The notes: generated by a model from the letters alone, not told the origin. Numbered from the stretch's first letter, positions 7,861-16,698 are shown. The stretch: DNA of 64,000 nucleotides from Blastococcus_B deserti (GCF_042682525.1 NZ_JBHUHP010000010.1:395358-459357), one strand, 5' to 3'. Program-made: numbers and translations.

Positions 7861-9527
7861 GGATCACCGACACGTCGGACCTGTGGTGGAAGACCGCCGT
7901 CGTCTACTGCCTGGACGTCGAGACGTTCATGGACTGGGACGGCGACGGCTGCGGCGACTTCGCCGGGCTGGCGCAGCGCATCGACCACCTGGCCGACCTC
8001 GGCGTCACCTGCCTGTGGCTGATGCCCTTCTACCCGACCGCCGAGCGCGACGACGGCTACGACATCACCGACTTCTACGGCGTGGACCCGCGGCTGGGCA
8101 CCCACGGCGACCTGGTGGAGGTCATCCGGACGGCGAACGACCGGGGCATGCGCGTCATCGCCGACCTCGTCGTCAACCACACCTCGCGCAGGCACCCGTG
8201 GTTCCGCTCGGCGGAGGCGTCGAAGGACTCCCCGTTCCGCGACTTCTACGTCTGGCGTTCCGACCCGCCGCCGGACACCTCGGGCCAGGTGGTCTTCCCC
8301 GACCAGGAGGACAGCGTCTGGACGCTGTCGGAGAAGACGGGCGAGTGGTACCTGCACCGCTTCTACAAGGAGCAGCCCGACCTCGACGTGACCAACCCGC
8401 GAGTGCGCGACGAGGTCGCCAAGGTCATGGGCTTCTGGCTGCAGCTGGGCCTGTCGGGCTTCCGCGTCGACGCCGTCCCGTTCTTCCTGGAGACCGCCGG
8501 AGCCGACGACGGCGCCCTGCCGGAGCCGCACGAGTACCTGCGCGACCTGCGCTCGCTGGTGGGCCGCCGCTCGGGCAGCGGGGTGCTGCTCGGCGAGGTG
8601 AACCTGCCCTACGACCAGCAGCTGGAGTTCTTCGGTGGCGCCGACGGCGACGAGCTGACCATGCAGTTCGACTTCATCGGCATGCAGGCCCTGTACCTGT
8701 CGCTGGCCCGCGGCGACGCCGGCCCGCTGGCCACGGCGCTCCGCGGCCGGCCCCCGCTGGATCCGGACTCGCAGTGGGCCACGTTCGTGCGCAACCACGA
8801 CGAGCTCACGCTCGACAAGCTCTCCGACGACGAGCGGGCCGAGGTGTTCCGTGCCTTCGGCCCCGAGGAGCGGATGCAGGTCTACGGCCGCGGCCTGCGG
8901 CGCCGGCTCCCACCGATGCTGGACGGCGACCCGCGGCGGGTCCGCATGGTCTACAGCCTGCTGTTCTCCCTGCCGGGCACCCCGGTGCTCTTCTACGGGG
9001 AGGAGATCGGGATGGGGGAGGACCTCGACGCCGAGGGGCGGCTCGCCGTCCGGACGCCCATGCAGTGGACCTCCGGGCGCAACGGCGGCTTCTCGGCCGC
9101 TGACCCCAGGAAGCTGCCCGGACCGGTGGTCAGCGGCGGCTTCGCCCCCGAGTACGTCAACGTCGCCGACCAGCGCAACGACCCCGACTCGCTGCTGTCG
9201 TTCATGAGGCTGCTGATCCGGCGGTACCGGGAGTCACCCGAGCTCGGCTGGGGCGGCTTCCAGGTGCTCGAGCACCCGTGCCCGGAGGTCCTGGCCCACC
9301 TGTGCGCCTGGGACGACGGTTCGCTGGTGGCCCTGCACAACCTGTGCCCCGAGCCGCGCACCGTGCCGCTGGCGCTGGAGGGCTGCGACTCCTCCCACCG
9401 GCTGGTCGACCTGCTCCAGTCGGGCAGCACGCAGGTCTCCGACCAGGGGACGGCGGAGATCCCGCTGGCGGGTTACGGCTACCGCTGGCTGCGGATCGTC
9501 GCCCAGGACAGCCGCCGCCTGGTGTGA
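7857..9527 (+). CDS. GH13 alpha-glucan enzyme, trehalose-synthase-like
   Basis: A 556-aa glycoside hydrolase family 13 protein. The (beta/alpha)8 barrel motifs are complete: DLVVNHTS, GFRVDAV with nucleophile D205, GEVN with acid/base E247, and VRNHDELTLD with D315. RNHDELTL and the GDGCGDFAGL opening are characteristic of the trehalose synthase (maltose-trehalose interconverting) branch, but no maltokinase or GlgE partner is nearby, so the specificity is open. ATG overlaps the previous stop. A hairpin repeat follows directly after the stop codon. Confidence 0.85.
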   Translation: MRITDTSDLWWKTAVVYCLDVETFMDWDGDGCGDFAGLAQRIDHLADLGVTCLWLMPFYPTAERDDGYDITDFYGVDPRLGTHGDLVEVIRTANDRGMRVIADLVVNHTSRRHPWFRSAEASKDSPFRDFYVWRSDPPPDTSGQVVFPDQEDSVWTLSEKTGEWYLHRFYKEQPDLDVTNPRVRDEVAKVMGFWLQLGLSGFRVDAVPFFLETAGADDGALPEPHEYLRDLRSLVGRRSGSGVLLGEVNLPYDQQLEFFGGADGDELTMQFDFIGMQALYLSLARGDAGPLATALRGRPPLDPDSQWATFVRNHDELTLDKLSDDERAEVFRAFGPEERMQVYGRGLRRRLPPMLDGDPRRVRMVYSLLFSLPGTPVLFYGEEIGMGEDLDAEGRLAVRTPMQWTSGRNGGFSAADPRKLPGPVVSGGFAPEYVNVADQRNDPDSLLSFMRLLIRRYRESPELGWGGFQVLEHPCPEVLAHLCAWDDGSLVALHNLCPEPRTVPLALEGCDSSHRLVDLLQSGSTQVSDQGTAEIPLAGYGYRWLRIVAQDSRRLV

Positions 9528-9530
9528 GGG

Positions 9531-9587
9531 AGGACCCTCCTGCCCACCCGTCCGCAGGCTCGCCGCGGGCCTCTGCAGGAGGCCCGG
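9531..9587 (+). repeat. GC-rich hairpin repeat behind the GH13 gene
   Basis: An intergenic element starting three bases after the stop codon. Its left arm AGGACCCTCCTGC pairs with the right arm GCAGGAGGCCC around a GCTCGCCGCGGG-type centre. Related elements occur at 22476, 24905, 24977, 36867, 40297, 41239, 41993 and 48907. It could work as an intrinsic terminator without a U tract. Confidence 0.7.
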
Positions 9588-9643
9588 ACGACACTCGCCC
9601 CGGCCTCCCCGGAACGCGCCTCGAGCCCTCGTAGCGTCCGGGG

Positions 9644-10354
9644 GTGCCCCGCTCCGCCGTGCTCGTCCTGCTCGCTGTCCTGCTCCCGCTCACCGGGTGC
9701 GAGGTCGAGTGGCAGGTCGAGTCGGGGCCGCCGGAGCCGGCCTCGTCGGTCGGCCAGGGGGACGTGCCCGCGGGAACCCTGGATCCCGCGGCCGCCGCGG
9801 CCGCGCTGGCCGGCCTCCGCGTCGCCGACAAGACGTCCCTGGACGGCTACGAGCGGGACTGCGGCGCGGGCGACGGCTGCGTCTTCGGCCCTGCCTGGGC
9901 CGACGTCGACCGCAACGGCTGCGACCAGCGCAACGACGTGCTGCACCGCGACCTCACCGACGTCCAGGTGCGGGAGGGCACCCAGGGGTGCGTGGTCATC
10001 GCGGGGGTGCTCGACGACCCCTACACGGGAGAGTCGATCGAGTTCCGCAAGGAGGACGCCGCCGAGGTGCCCATCGACCACGTCGTCCCCCTGGCCGCCG
10101 CGTGGGCGCAGGGCGCTGCCGCGTGGACCGCCGACCTACGCCGGACCTTCGCCAACGACCTGGGCAACCTGATCGCCACCACGCGGTCGGAGAACTCGGC
10201 CAAGGGGGACTCCACGGCCGACGAGTGGGCGCCGTCGGATCCGGCTTACGGCTGCTCGTACGCGACGGTGGTGATCACCGTTAAGGAGCGCTACGCGCTG
10301 ACGGTGAGCCCTGCCGAGGTCGATGCGCTGCGGTCGATGCTCGCCACCTGCTGA
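9644..10354 (+). CDS. Secreted HNH (DUF1524) nuclease-like lipoprotein
   Basis: A 236-aa protein with a lipoprotein signal ending at cysteine 19 (LPLTGC) and a C-terminal HNH/DUF1524 domain related to the GmrSD C-terminal half. The domain motifs are IDHVVPLAAAW near residue 144 and the asparagine-rich FANDLGNL...RSENSAKGD stretch, which supply the metal-binding histidine and the final N/H residues. Families of this kind are common outside the membrane in actinobacteria and probably degrade extracellular DNA. The GTG start lies six bases after TAGCGT, a good -10 box, so a leaderless transcript is likely. Confidence 0.82.
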   Translation: MPRSAVLVLLAVLLPLTGCEVEWQVESGPPEPASSVGQGDVPAGTLDPAAAAAALAGLRVADKTSLDGYERDCGAGDGCVFGPAWADVDRNGCDQRNDVLHRDLTDVQVREGTQGCVVIAGVLDDPYTGESIEFRKEDAAEVPIDHVVPLAAAWAQGAAAWTADLRRTFANDLGNLIATTRSENSAKGDSTADEWAPSDPAYGCSYATVVITVKERYALTVSPAEVDALRSMLATC

Positions 10355-10428
10355 GCCGGGGCTTGCCACCGGCCCGTCCGCGGCCGACGCCGCCCGGGGG
10401 CGGAGGGCGAGGAGACGGGCGGCGGGGC

Positions 10429-10569
10429 CTACGACTGCCGCAGGTCCCTGGCCGTGCGGGCGTCGTCGACGTACCGGCCGCCGAGCCAGAGTTCCTGCCG
10501 GAGCACGCCCTCGACCTCGAACCCGCACGAGGCGTACGGGGCGCGTCGGTGGTGTGGGCGGCGCGGCAT
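10429..10569 (-). pseudogene. Remnant of a GNAT acetyltransferase C-terminus
   Basis: On the minus strand a 46-codon open stretch encodes YASCGFEVEGVLRQ, then LWLGGRYVDDARTARDL and a stop. This is the usual end of a GNAT N-acetyltransferase (Y-x-x-x-GF-x-x-EG-x-LR followed by G-x-YVD). The acetyl-CoA-binding core that should precede it is absent; upstream codons are proline/arginine-rich with no match to the fold. It is therefore a decayed 3' fragment lying between two plus-strand genes. The rest of the 10355-10652 gap holds nothing else I recognise apart from a TAGCGT hexamer near 10626 that may be a -10 box. Confidence 0.6.
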
Positions 10570-10652
10570 CACGCAGCGTGAGCGGTCCGCCCGGGGCGGC
10601 GTCCCCGACGGCCCCGGACGTGCGCCTAGCGTGACCGGCGAGGTGATCAGTC

Positions 10653-11210
10653 ATGAGTGAACGCAACGGAAGCACGTCCGTGGGCACGGGAACCGCCGAG
10701 ATCCCCGTCGTCCGCCCCGCCGCCCCGGCTCCCGCCGACGCGCCCGCGGTGCCGCCCGCCCCGGTCCCTGCGGCGGACGAGCCGGCCGCCCCGGCGCAGG
10801 CCGACGTCGCGCCGGGCCCGCATCCCACCGCGCCGGTGACCAGCCGCCCGGCCCCGCGCATGCCGCGGCGCGGCCCGCTGATGGTGATGGGCCCCTGGGC
10901 TCCGGTGGCCGGCGGTCTGCTCGGGCTGCTGCTCGGCGTCGTCGCCGTGCTGCTGCTGGCCGGGACGGCGGAGAGCTTCGAGGACCGCCTGGCGCTGGCC
11001 TTCGTGGTGCTCGGCCTCGGGGCGCTGGGCACCGCGGGCATCCTGCTGGCCGACGAGGTGCGCATGATGCGCCAGCGGGCCCGCGACGCCGTCGTCCGCC
11101 CGGCGTGGGTCGAGGCCACGGCCGGGCTGCTCAACGGGCTGACGCCGGCTCGGCTGCTGCTGGTGGTCAGCGTGTTCGTGCTGTTCCTGGCGGCCTACGT
11201 GAGCCGGTGA
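10653..11210 (+). CDS. Membrane protein with Pro/Ala-rich cytoplasmic N-terminus
   Basis: An unrecognised 185-aa protein. The first 65 residues are a low-complexity Pro/Ala/Val segment; after it come hydrophobic stretches around residues 77-105, 110-128 and 166-183, consistent with two or three membrane spans and a short terminal segment ending in a positively charged residue. There is no catalytic motif. It stands alone between a decayed acetyltransferase and the convergent TSUP genes. Confidence 0.6.
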   Translation: MSERNGSTSVGTGTAEIPVVRPAAPAPADAPAVPPAPVPAADEPAAPAQADVAPGPHPTAPVTSRPAPRMPRRGPLMVMGPWAPVAGGLLGLLLGVVAVLLLAGTAESFEDRLALAFVVLGLGALGTAGILLADEVRMMRQRARDAVVRPAWVEATAGLLNGLTPARLLLVVSVFVLFLAAYVSR

Positions 11211-11228
11211 GCGGCGGCCTGCCGGCGG

Positions 11229-11996
11229 TCAGGTGTAGGCCCCGACGGCCAGGTAGGCCGCCAGCCCCAGGCCGGCCAGCGCGATGAGACGACGCAGGAG
11301 CGTCTGCGGCGCCCGGCGCACCACCCGGGGACCGAGCCGACCCCCGGCGAACAACCCGATCGCCAGGGGCAGGGCCGCCGACCAGGCGATCGACGCGAAC
11401 ACGATGAAGCCGATCGCGGCCACCCCGTTCGCGATCCCGAGGACCACGTTGCGCACCGCGTTCCCGCGCGGCAGGCCCTCGCCGGTGGTGAGCAGGAACA
11501 TCGCCAGCAGCATCACGCCCGCCGCGGCACCGAAGTAGCCGCCGTAGATGGCCACCGTGAACGTGGCGACGGGCAGCCACCAGGGGTCGCGGTGCTCGGG
11601 ATGCCCGAGGGCGCCCGCGGCGGCCAGGTCGTGCGCGGGACGGCTGACCAGCAGGGCCAGCGACGCGCCCGCGATGAGGAAGGGCACGATCCGCTCGAAG
11701 GCCGACGACGGCGTCGACAGCAGGAGGGCAGCTCCGGTCGCACCGCCGAGCGCGCCCGCGCCCGCGAGCCGGAGCACCCGGCGGCCCTGACCCTTCAGCT
11801 CGGGTCCCGACGCGCTCACCGCGCCGACGCCGTTGAGCACCATGGCCAGGGTGTTGGTGACGTTGGCGGTGACCGGCGGGAGGCCCGTGGCCAGCAGCGC
11901 CGGGTAGCTGATCAGCGACGCCAGCCCGGCGATGCTGCCGATCAGCCCCGAGCCGATGCCGGCGAGGACCAGGAAGGCGAACTCCCAGACGGTCAT
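11229..11996 (-). CDS. TSUP-family permease (TauE/SafE type), second of a tandem pair
   Basis: A 255-aa integral membrane protein of the TauE/SafE sulfite or organosulfur exporter family. The family's internal symmetry is visible as two GxxxGxxG-rich halves: GIGSGLIGSIAGLASLISYPALL at the start (positions 8-30) and IYGGYFGAAAGVMLLA in the second half. The start ATG overlaps the stop of the upstream paralogue (ATGA), so the pair forms one translational unit. The transported anion is unknown; sulfite, sulfoacetate and similar compounds are known for relatives. Confidence 0.85.
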   Translation of the reverse strand: MTVWEFAFLVLAGIGSGLIGSIAGLASLISYPALLATGLPPVTANVTNTLAMVLNGVGAVSASGPELKGQGRRVLRLAGAGALGGATGAALLLSTPSSAFERIVPFLIAGASLALLVSRPAHDLAAAGALGHPEHRDPWWLPVATFTVAIYGGYFGAAAGVMLLAMFLLTTGEGLPRGNAVRNVVLGIANGVAAIGFIVFASIAWSAALPLAIGLFAGGRLGPRVVRRAPQTLLRRLIALAGLGLAAYLAVGAYT

Positions 11997-12769
11997 CGGT
12001 CCGCCAGCACCACGATGGCGACCAGTCCCAGGACGACGATCGCCGTCCGCAGCACCGCGGACGGCAGCCGCCGGCCGTAGCGGGAGCTGACCGCCCCGCC
12101 GACGAGCGAGCCGGCGGCCAGCAGCCCGGCCGCCCACCAGTCGATCCGGTCGGTCGCGACGACGACGTAGGCGCCGGCCGCGACCGTGTTGACCGTCAGG
12201 GTGAGCACGTTCTTGATCGCGTTGAGCCGCTGCAGCGACTCCCGCAGCAGCAGACCGAAGATCCCGATCTGCAGGACGCCCTGGCTGGCGGCGAAGTAAC
12301 CGCCGTAGGTGCCGGTCGCGTAGGCGCCGGCGAAGAGCGCCGCCAGCCGCCCGCCGCGGACCGGAGGCGCGGGCTCGCGATCGTGCCGGGACGGGAGCCG
12401 CCGCTGCAGGACCGGCTGGAGGGCGACGAGGACCACCGCGATCCCGATGAGGACGGGGACGACCGCCTCGAACGTCGAGGCCGGCAGGTGCAGCAGCAGG
12501 AACGCCCCGGTGAGGGCGCCGAGGACGGAGGCCGGCAGCAGGCGCAGCAGCAGCGCCCGCTGACCGCGGAGCTCTCGCCGGTAGCCGATGGAGCCGCTGA
12601 GGTTGCCCGCGACGAGCCCCAGCGAGTTGCTGATGGTGGCCGGGACCGGCGGCAGGCCGACCGCCAGCAGCACCGGGAAGCTCACCAGCGTGCCCGAGCC
12701 GACGACCGCGTTGATGCCTCCCGCTGCGAAACCGGCGGCGACCACCGCGAGCATCTCCCAGCCGGTCAT
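11993..12769 (-). CDS. TSUP-family permease (TauE/SafE type), first of a tandem pair
   Basis: A 258-aa paralogue of the downstream gene. Corresponding motifs are GGINAVVGSGTLVSFPVLL, GLPPVPATISNS and TYGGYFAASQGVLQIG. Two adjacent TSUP genes may form a heteromeric carrier or may have diverged in substrate. The gene begins at an ATG with about 125 bases to the next minus-strand gene, so the pair probably has its own promoter. Confidence 0.85.
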   Translation of the reverse strand: MTGWEMLAVVAAGFAAGGINAVVGSGTLVSFPVLLAVGLPPVPATISNSLGLVAGNLSGSIGYRRELRGQRALLLRLLPASVLGALTGAFLLLHLPASTFEAVVPVLIGIAVVLVALQPVLQRRLPSRHDREPAPPVRGGRLAALFAGAYATGTYGGYFAASQGVLQIGIFGLLLRESLQRLNAIKNVLTLTVNTVAAGAYVVVATDRIDWWAAGLLAAGSLVGGAVSSRYGRRLPSAVLRTAIVVLGLVAIVVLADR

Positions 12770-12894
12770 GCGGACATCGCGTCGAGCCTGACACGCCGGA
12801 GGGCTGCCGCGCCCGGCGCGATGGCGTCGATCGGCTCACAGTGCGCCGGCCGCCGGGCCGAGGGGCGGCGACGCAGCCGGACCGGTGGCCGGAC

Positions 12895-13596
12895 TCAGCG
12901 AGGTCCCACCGTGACCAGCGGCGCGGTGAGCATCGCCTTCAGCGAGCCCAGCACCCCCAGGACGGGGACGGCGACGGCGCACCACAGGCCGGGGCCGAAA
13001 CCGTCGGTGGCCAGGCCGTCGTCGGCGAGCAGGAGGACGACCGCGGCGGCGGCGACCAGCGCGACGGCGAGCGCGAGCACGCCGACGAACCGGTGAGCCC
13101 GGGCGGGGACCAGCAGGAGGAAGCCCAGCAGCACGAGGACTCCGCCGCACAGGACCACGGCGAGCGGCTGCCAGACGACGCTGCGGACCGCCTCGCCCAC
13201 CCCGGAGTCGAGGGCCTCGGCGCCGCGCCGGACCAGCGACAGGCCCGAGGGCCCCTGCCCCGGCCACCAGGACAACAGCAGGCTGGCGTTCGCGGCCACA
13301 CCGGCGAGGACGAGCGCAACGGCGCCGATGGGGTCGGCCCGCTTGACCACCACGAGCCCGGGTGTCGCGGGCGGGCCGCCAGGTGCCGTGGCGGCGAGCG
13401 CCGGCTCGTCCCGGTCGTCGTCGTCCGCGACCTCGGCGGGCAGCCCGAAGAGGGTCGGACCGCCGTCGGTCTCCAGGTCCAGGTGGCCGATGGTGGGGAT
13501 CGTCCCGCCGCCCCGGGGGCTCCGGGGCCAGGATCGGGGCATCCGCCGGCGCGCCGTTCCGCGTCCGGATCCGCTGGGCTGACGGCGCTCGGTCAT
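12895..13596 (-). CDS. Hypothetical four-helix membrane protein
   Basis: A 233-aa protein without recognised domain. The N-terminal 85 residues are basic then acidic (ADDDDRDE), followed by hydrophobic segments near residues 92-112, 140-165, 172-192 and 205-228. I placed the start at 13596 because GGAGGA lies five bases upstream of that ATG, although the frame is open for another 38 codons. It may be an actinobacterial Trp/Gly-containing membrane protein of the kind often found near cell-envelope genes, but I cannot name a function. Confidence 0.55.
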   Translation of the reverse strand: MTERRQPSGSGRGTARRRMPRSWPRSPRGGGTIPTIGHLDLETDGGPTLFGLPAEVADDDDRDEPALAATAPGGPPATPGLVVVKRADPIGAVALVLAGVAANASLLLSWWPGQGPSGLSLVRRGAEALDSGVGEAVRSVVWQPLAVVLCGGVLVLLGFLLLVPARAHRFVGVLALAVALVAAAAVVLLLADDGLATDGFGPGLWCAVAVPVLGVLGSLKAMLTAPLVTVGPR

Positions 13597-13735
13597 CGGG
13601 TCCTCCGACGGCGCGGGCGAGGGGAGGCGCCCGGTGTCACCGAGAGTAGGACGATCGCGACCGTCTCGGCAGCCGAACCGGTACGGAATCGGACACAATT
13701 CGCCGGACACCGCCGACCGCCGGCGTCCGGCGGTT

Positions 13736-13776
13736 CGTCCCGAGCCTGCGGGGGCGAGGGGGACGGGGTCCTGCTA
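13736..13776 (-). repeat. Partial hairpin repeat at the helicase 3' end
   Basis: Reading the minus strand, the helicase stop codon is followed within two bases by GGACCCCGTCCCCCTCGCCC and then a GCAGGCTCGGGACG centre. This is the left half of the same dispersed repeat family seen at 9531 and 48907; the right arm is missing or degraded. Confidence 0.45.
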
Positions 13777-16311
13777 CATGCGGCCGGCGTCGACCAGCCG
13801 GATGACGGCGGCGCCCTCCTCGTCGGAGGCGTCCAGGTCGACCTCCACGTCGATGCCCCAGTCGTGGTCACCGGCCGGGTCGTCCAGGATCTGCCGCACG
13901 CGCCACAGGCGGGGCTCGGACCGGTCCACGATCAGCAGCGCCGGCCCGCGGGCGTCCGCGCCGGTCTGCACCTCGTCGTGCTCGGCGAAGTAGGCGCGCA
14001 CGACCTCCTCCCACCGGTCGGCGTCCCACCCGGACCCGCCGTCCAGCTCGCCGAGGTCGTACCAGCGGCGGCGGGCGAACAGCTCCACCCGCCGGAACAG
14101 CGCGTTGCGCACCATCGCGGTGAACGCCCGCTCGTTGCCGGTGAGCGGGCGCGGGCGCGCAGGGACGGCCACCGGCTCGTCGAGCGGATGGTCCGGTGAG
14201 GTGAGCTGCTCCCACTCGTCCAGCAGGGAGGAGTCGACCTGGCGGACCAGCTCGCCGAGCCACTCGACGATGTCGGTGACCTCCTCGGTGCGGGCGGCCG
14301 CCGGGACGCCGGAGCGCAGGGCCTTGAACGCGTCGGACAGGTAACGCAGCACCGCGCCCTCGGAGCGGGTGAGTCCGTAGTGGGAGACGAACTCCCGGAA
14401 GGTCATCGCCTGCTCCCACATCTCGCGGACGACGGACTTCGGCGACAGCAGCGCGTCGGCGGCCCACGGATTGGTCTGCCGGTAGATCTCGTAGGCGTGC
14501 CCGAGGAGCTCCTCGAGCGGCCGGGGGTAGCTGATCTCCTCGAGCAGCTCCAGGCGCTCCTCGTACTCGATGCCTTCGGCCTTCATCTGCGCGACGGCCT
14601 CACCGCGGGCCTTGTTCAACTGCGCGGCGAGGATCTGCCGCGGGTCGTCGAGGGTCGCCTCGATGACCGAGACGACGTCCAGCGCGTACGTCTCCGACGC
14701 GGGGTCCAGGAGCTCGATCGCGGCCAGCGCGAACGTCGACAGCGGCTGGTTGAGGGCGAAGTCCGGCGGCAGGTCGACCGTGAGCCGGTAGCGGCGGCCG
14801 TCCGGTTCCGGCTCGGGCAGCCGGACGAGCACCCCCGCCTGCAGCAGCGACCGCGCGATGCCGATCGCCTCGCGGATGTGCTGCAGCTGCTTCTTGCGCG
14901 GCTCGTGGTTGTCGGTGAGCAGGCGGCGCATCGCCGTGAACGGGTCGCCGGGACGGTCGACGACGTCGAGGATCATCGCCGTCGAGACGCGCATGTTGCT
15001 GGTCAGCGGCTCGGGCGGGGCGCCGATCAGCCGCTTCTGGGTCGCCTCGCTCCAGGGCACCATGCCCTCGGGCACCTTCTTGCGCACCAGCTTGCGGCGC
15101 TTCTTGGGGTCGTCGGCGACCTTGGCGAACTGCTTGAGGTTCTCCACCTCGTGCTCGGGCGCCTGGACGACGACGGTGCCCGCGGTGTCGTAGCCCGCCC
15201 GCCCGGCGCGGCCGGCGATCTGGTGGAACTCCCGCGCGGTGAGCAGGCGGGTGCGGGTGCCGTCGAACTTCGACAGCGCCGAGAACACCACCGTGCGGAT
15301 CGGCACGTTGATGCCGACGCCGAGGGTGTCGGTGCCGCAGATGACCTTGAGCAGGCCGGCCTGCGCCAGCTGCTCGATCAGCCGGCGGTACTTCGGCAGC
15401 ATCCCGGCGTGGTGGACCCCGATGCCGTGGCGGACCAGCCGCGACAGCGTCGTCCCGAAGGCGGAGGAGAAGCGGAAGCCGCCGATCATCTCGGCGATCG
15501 CGGCCTTCTCCTCCTTGGTGCTGACGTTGACGCTCATCAGCGCCTGGGCCCGCTCGAGCGCCGAGGCCTGGGTGAAGTGGACGACGTAGACCGGTGCCTG
15601 CCGGGTGTCGAGCAGCTCCTGGATGGTCTCGTGCATCGGGGTCGTCGCGTAGTAGTGGTGCAGCGGCACCGGGCGCTCGGCGTGCGCCACGAGCGCGGTG
15701 GGCCGGCCCGTGCGGCGGGTCAGGTCCTCGCGCAGGAAGGTGACGTCGCCGAGGGTCGCGCTCATCAGCAGGAACTGCGCCTTCGGCAGCTCCAGGAGCG
15801 GCACCTGCCAGGCCCAGCCGCGGTCGGGGTCGCCGTAGAAGTGGAACTCGTCCATGACGACGAGCCCGATGTCTGCGCCGGCACCCTCGCGCAGTGCGAT
15901 GTTGGCCAGCACCTCGGCGGTGCAGGCGATGATCGGGGCGTCGCGGTTGACCGCCGCGTCACCGGTGAGCATGCCCACGTTCGCCGCCCCGAAGACGCCG
16001 CACAGCGCGAAGAACTTTTCGCTGACCAGCGCCTTGATCGGCGCCGTGTAGTAGCTGCGCCGTCCGGCGGCCAGCGCCGCGTACTGCGCCCCCGTGGCCA
16101 CCAGCGACTTGCCCGATCCGGTCGGGGTCGCAAGCACGACGTTCGCGCCGCTGACCAGCTCGATCAGGGCCTCCTCCTGCGCCGGGTACAGCGTCGTCCC
16201 GTTGCTCTCCGCCCACTCCGCGAAGGAGGCGAACAGCTCGTCGGGGTCGGCGCCGCGGGCCCGGAGCGCCGTGAGGTCGCCGGGGTCGTCGAGGAGAGGA
16301 GGAGCGGTCAT
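13774..16311 (-). CDS. SF2 DEAD/DEAH-box helicase with DUF3516-type C-terminus
   Basis: An 845-aa ATP-dependent helicase of the Ski2-like part of superfamily 2. Motif I is ATPTGSGKS (61-69), motif II is VVMDEFHFYGD (DEFH 154-157), motif III is MSAT (183-186), and motif VI appears as QIAGRAGRAG. After the two RecA domains comes a long alpha-helical region and a C-terminal domain ending GIDVEVDLDASDEEGAAVIRLVDAGRM-like sequence (only partly quoted here), matching the DUF3516 helicases widespread in actinobacteria. RNA unwinding is likely but unproven. The start ATG at 16311 precedes the conserved helicase core by a normal distance; the frame remains open upstream. Confidence 0.88.
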   Translation of the reverse strand: MTAPPLLDDPGDLTALRARGADPDELFASFAEWAESNGTTLYPAQEEALIELVSGANVVLATPTGSGKSLVATGAQYAALAAGRRSYYTAPIKALVSEKFFALCGVFGAANVGMLTGDAAVNRDAPIIACTAEVLANIALREGAGADIGLVVMDEFHFYGDPDRGWAWQVPLLELPKAQFLLMSATLGDVTFLREDLTRRTGRPTALVAHAERPVPLHHYYATTPMHETIQELLDTRQAPVYVVHFTQASALERAQALMSVNVSTKEEKAAIAEMIGGFRFSSAFGTTLSRLVRHGIGVHHAGMLPKYRRLIEQLAQAGLLKVICGTDTLGVGINVPIRTVVFSALSKFDGTRTRLLTAREFHQIAGRAGRAGYDTAGTVVVQAPEHEVENLKQFAKVADDPKKRRKLVRKKVPEGMVPWSEATQKRLIGAPPEPLTSNMRVSTAMILDVVDRPGDPFTAMRRLLTDNHEPRKKQLQHIREAIGIARSLLQAGVLVRLPEPEPDGRRYRLTVDLPPDFALNQPLSTFALAAIELLDPASETYALDVVSVIEATLDDPRQILAAQLNKARGEAVAQMKAEGIEYEERLELLEEISYPRPLEELLGHAYEIYRQTNPWAADALLSPKSVVREMWEQAMTFREFVSHYGLTRSEGAVLRYLSDAFKALRSGVPAAARTEEVTDIVEWLGELVRQVDSSLLDEWEQLTSPDHPLDEPVAVPARPRPLTGNERAFTAMVRNALFRRVELFARRRWYDLGELDGGSGWDADRWEEVVRAYFAEHDEVQTGADARGPALLIVDRSEPRLWRVRQILDDPAGDHDWGIDVEVDLDASDEEGAAVIRLVDAGRM

Positions 16312-16372
16312 CGTGGGGACCAGCCTGCCCGACGCCGTCCGGCCTCCCGCGATCCGCCCGGCCGACGCGCCT

Positions 16373-16383
16373 TTCGTAACGAA
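16373..16383. promoter_or_regulatory. Palindrome TTCGT-A-ACGAA between helicase and downstream genes
   Basis: A perfect 5-bp inverted repeat with one central base, followed twelve bases on by the related sequence GGTAACGGAAG, so GTAACGAAG/GTAACGGAAG also form a direct repeat. It lies about 60 bases upstream of the minus-strand helicase start, a suitable place for an operator or promoter. No factor can be assigned. Confidence 0.3.
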
Positions 16384-16433
16384 GCGGTAACGGAAGCTGC
16401 AGCAATGCCTGCGGAGCGCCGACCCGGGGAGAA

Positions 16434-16459
16434 GGTGAACAAAAGGTGAACGGAAGGTG
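16434..16459 (+). promoter_or_regulatory. Three GGTG(A/G) repeats at 11-bp spacing
   Basis: GGTGAAC, GGTGAAC and GGTGGCT begin at 16434, 16445 and 16456, exactly one helical turn apart. They lie directly upstream of a small open frame (16468). This may be a phased protein-binding site, and the third repeat (GGAAGGTGG) could double as a weak ribosome-binding site. Confidence 0.3.
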
Positions 16460-16467
16460 GCTGACAG

Positions 16468-16590
16468 ATGCGCGAGAAGCACTGCCCCCAGTGCCGGTGG
16501 GTGCCCGTGGTGGACGGGTCCGGTCAGCGTCGGCTCGAGATGCGCTGGCAGCTCCCCACCCCGGCGGCGCCGGTCGCGCGAGCCGCCTGA
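16468..16590 (+). CDS. Possible 40-aa peptide with a CxxC motif
   Basis: A short open frame beginning MREKHCPQCRWVPVV and ending in an alanine-rich tail. The CPQC motif near the N-terminus resembles half of a zinc ribbon, and the sequence is not a shadow of any neighbouring gene. A purine-rich GGAAGGTGG lies upstream, at a rather long distance. It fills the otherwise empty interval between the helicase and the short-chain dehydrogenase. With a single CxxC pair it would need to dimerise to bind zinc. It could be chance, so confidence is low. Confidence 0.35.
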   Translation: MREKHCPQCRWVPVVDGSGQRRLEMRWQLPTPAAPVARAA

Positions 16591-16698
16591 CCGCGCCGGT
16601 CGGCGGGTTCCCCCTCGTCCTCCCGGGGTAGCGCGCGAGGGAAGAGGCTCGGGCCACAGGGGTCCGGGCCGGCTCGCGAACCGCTCCGGAGGACCGGC

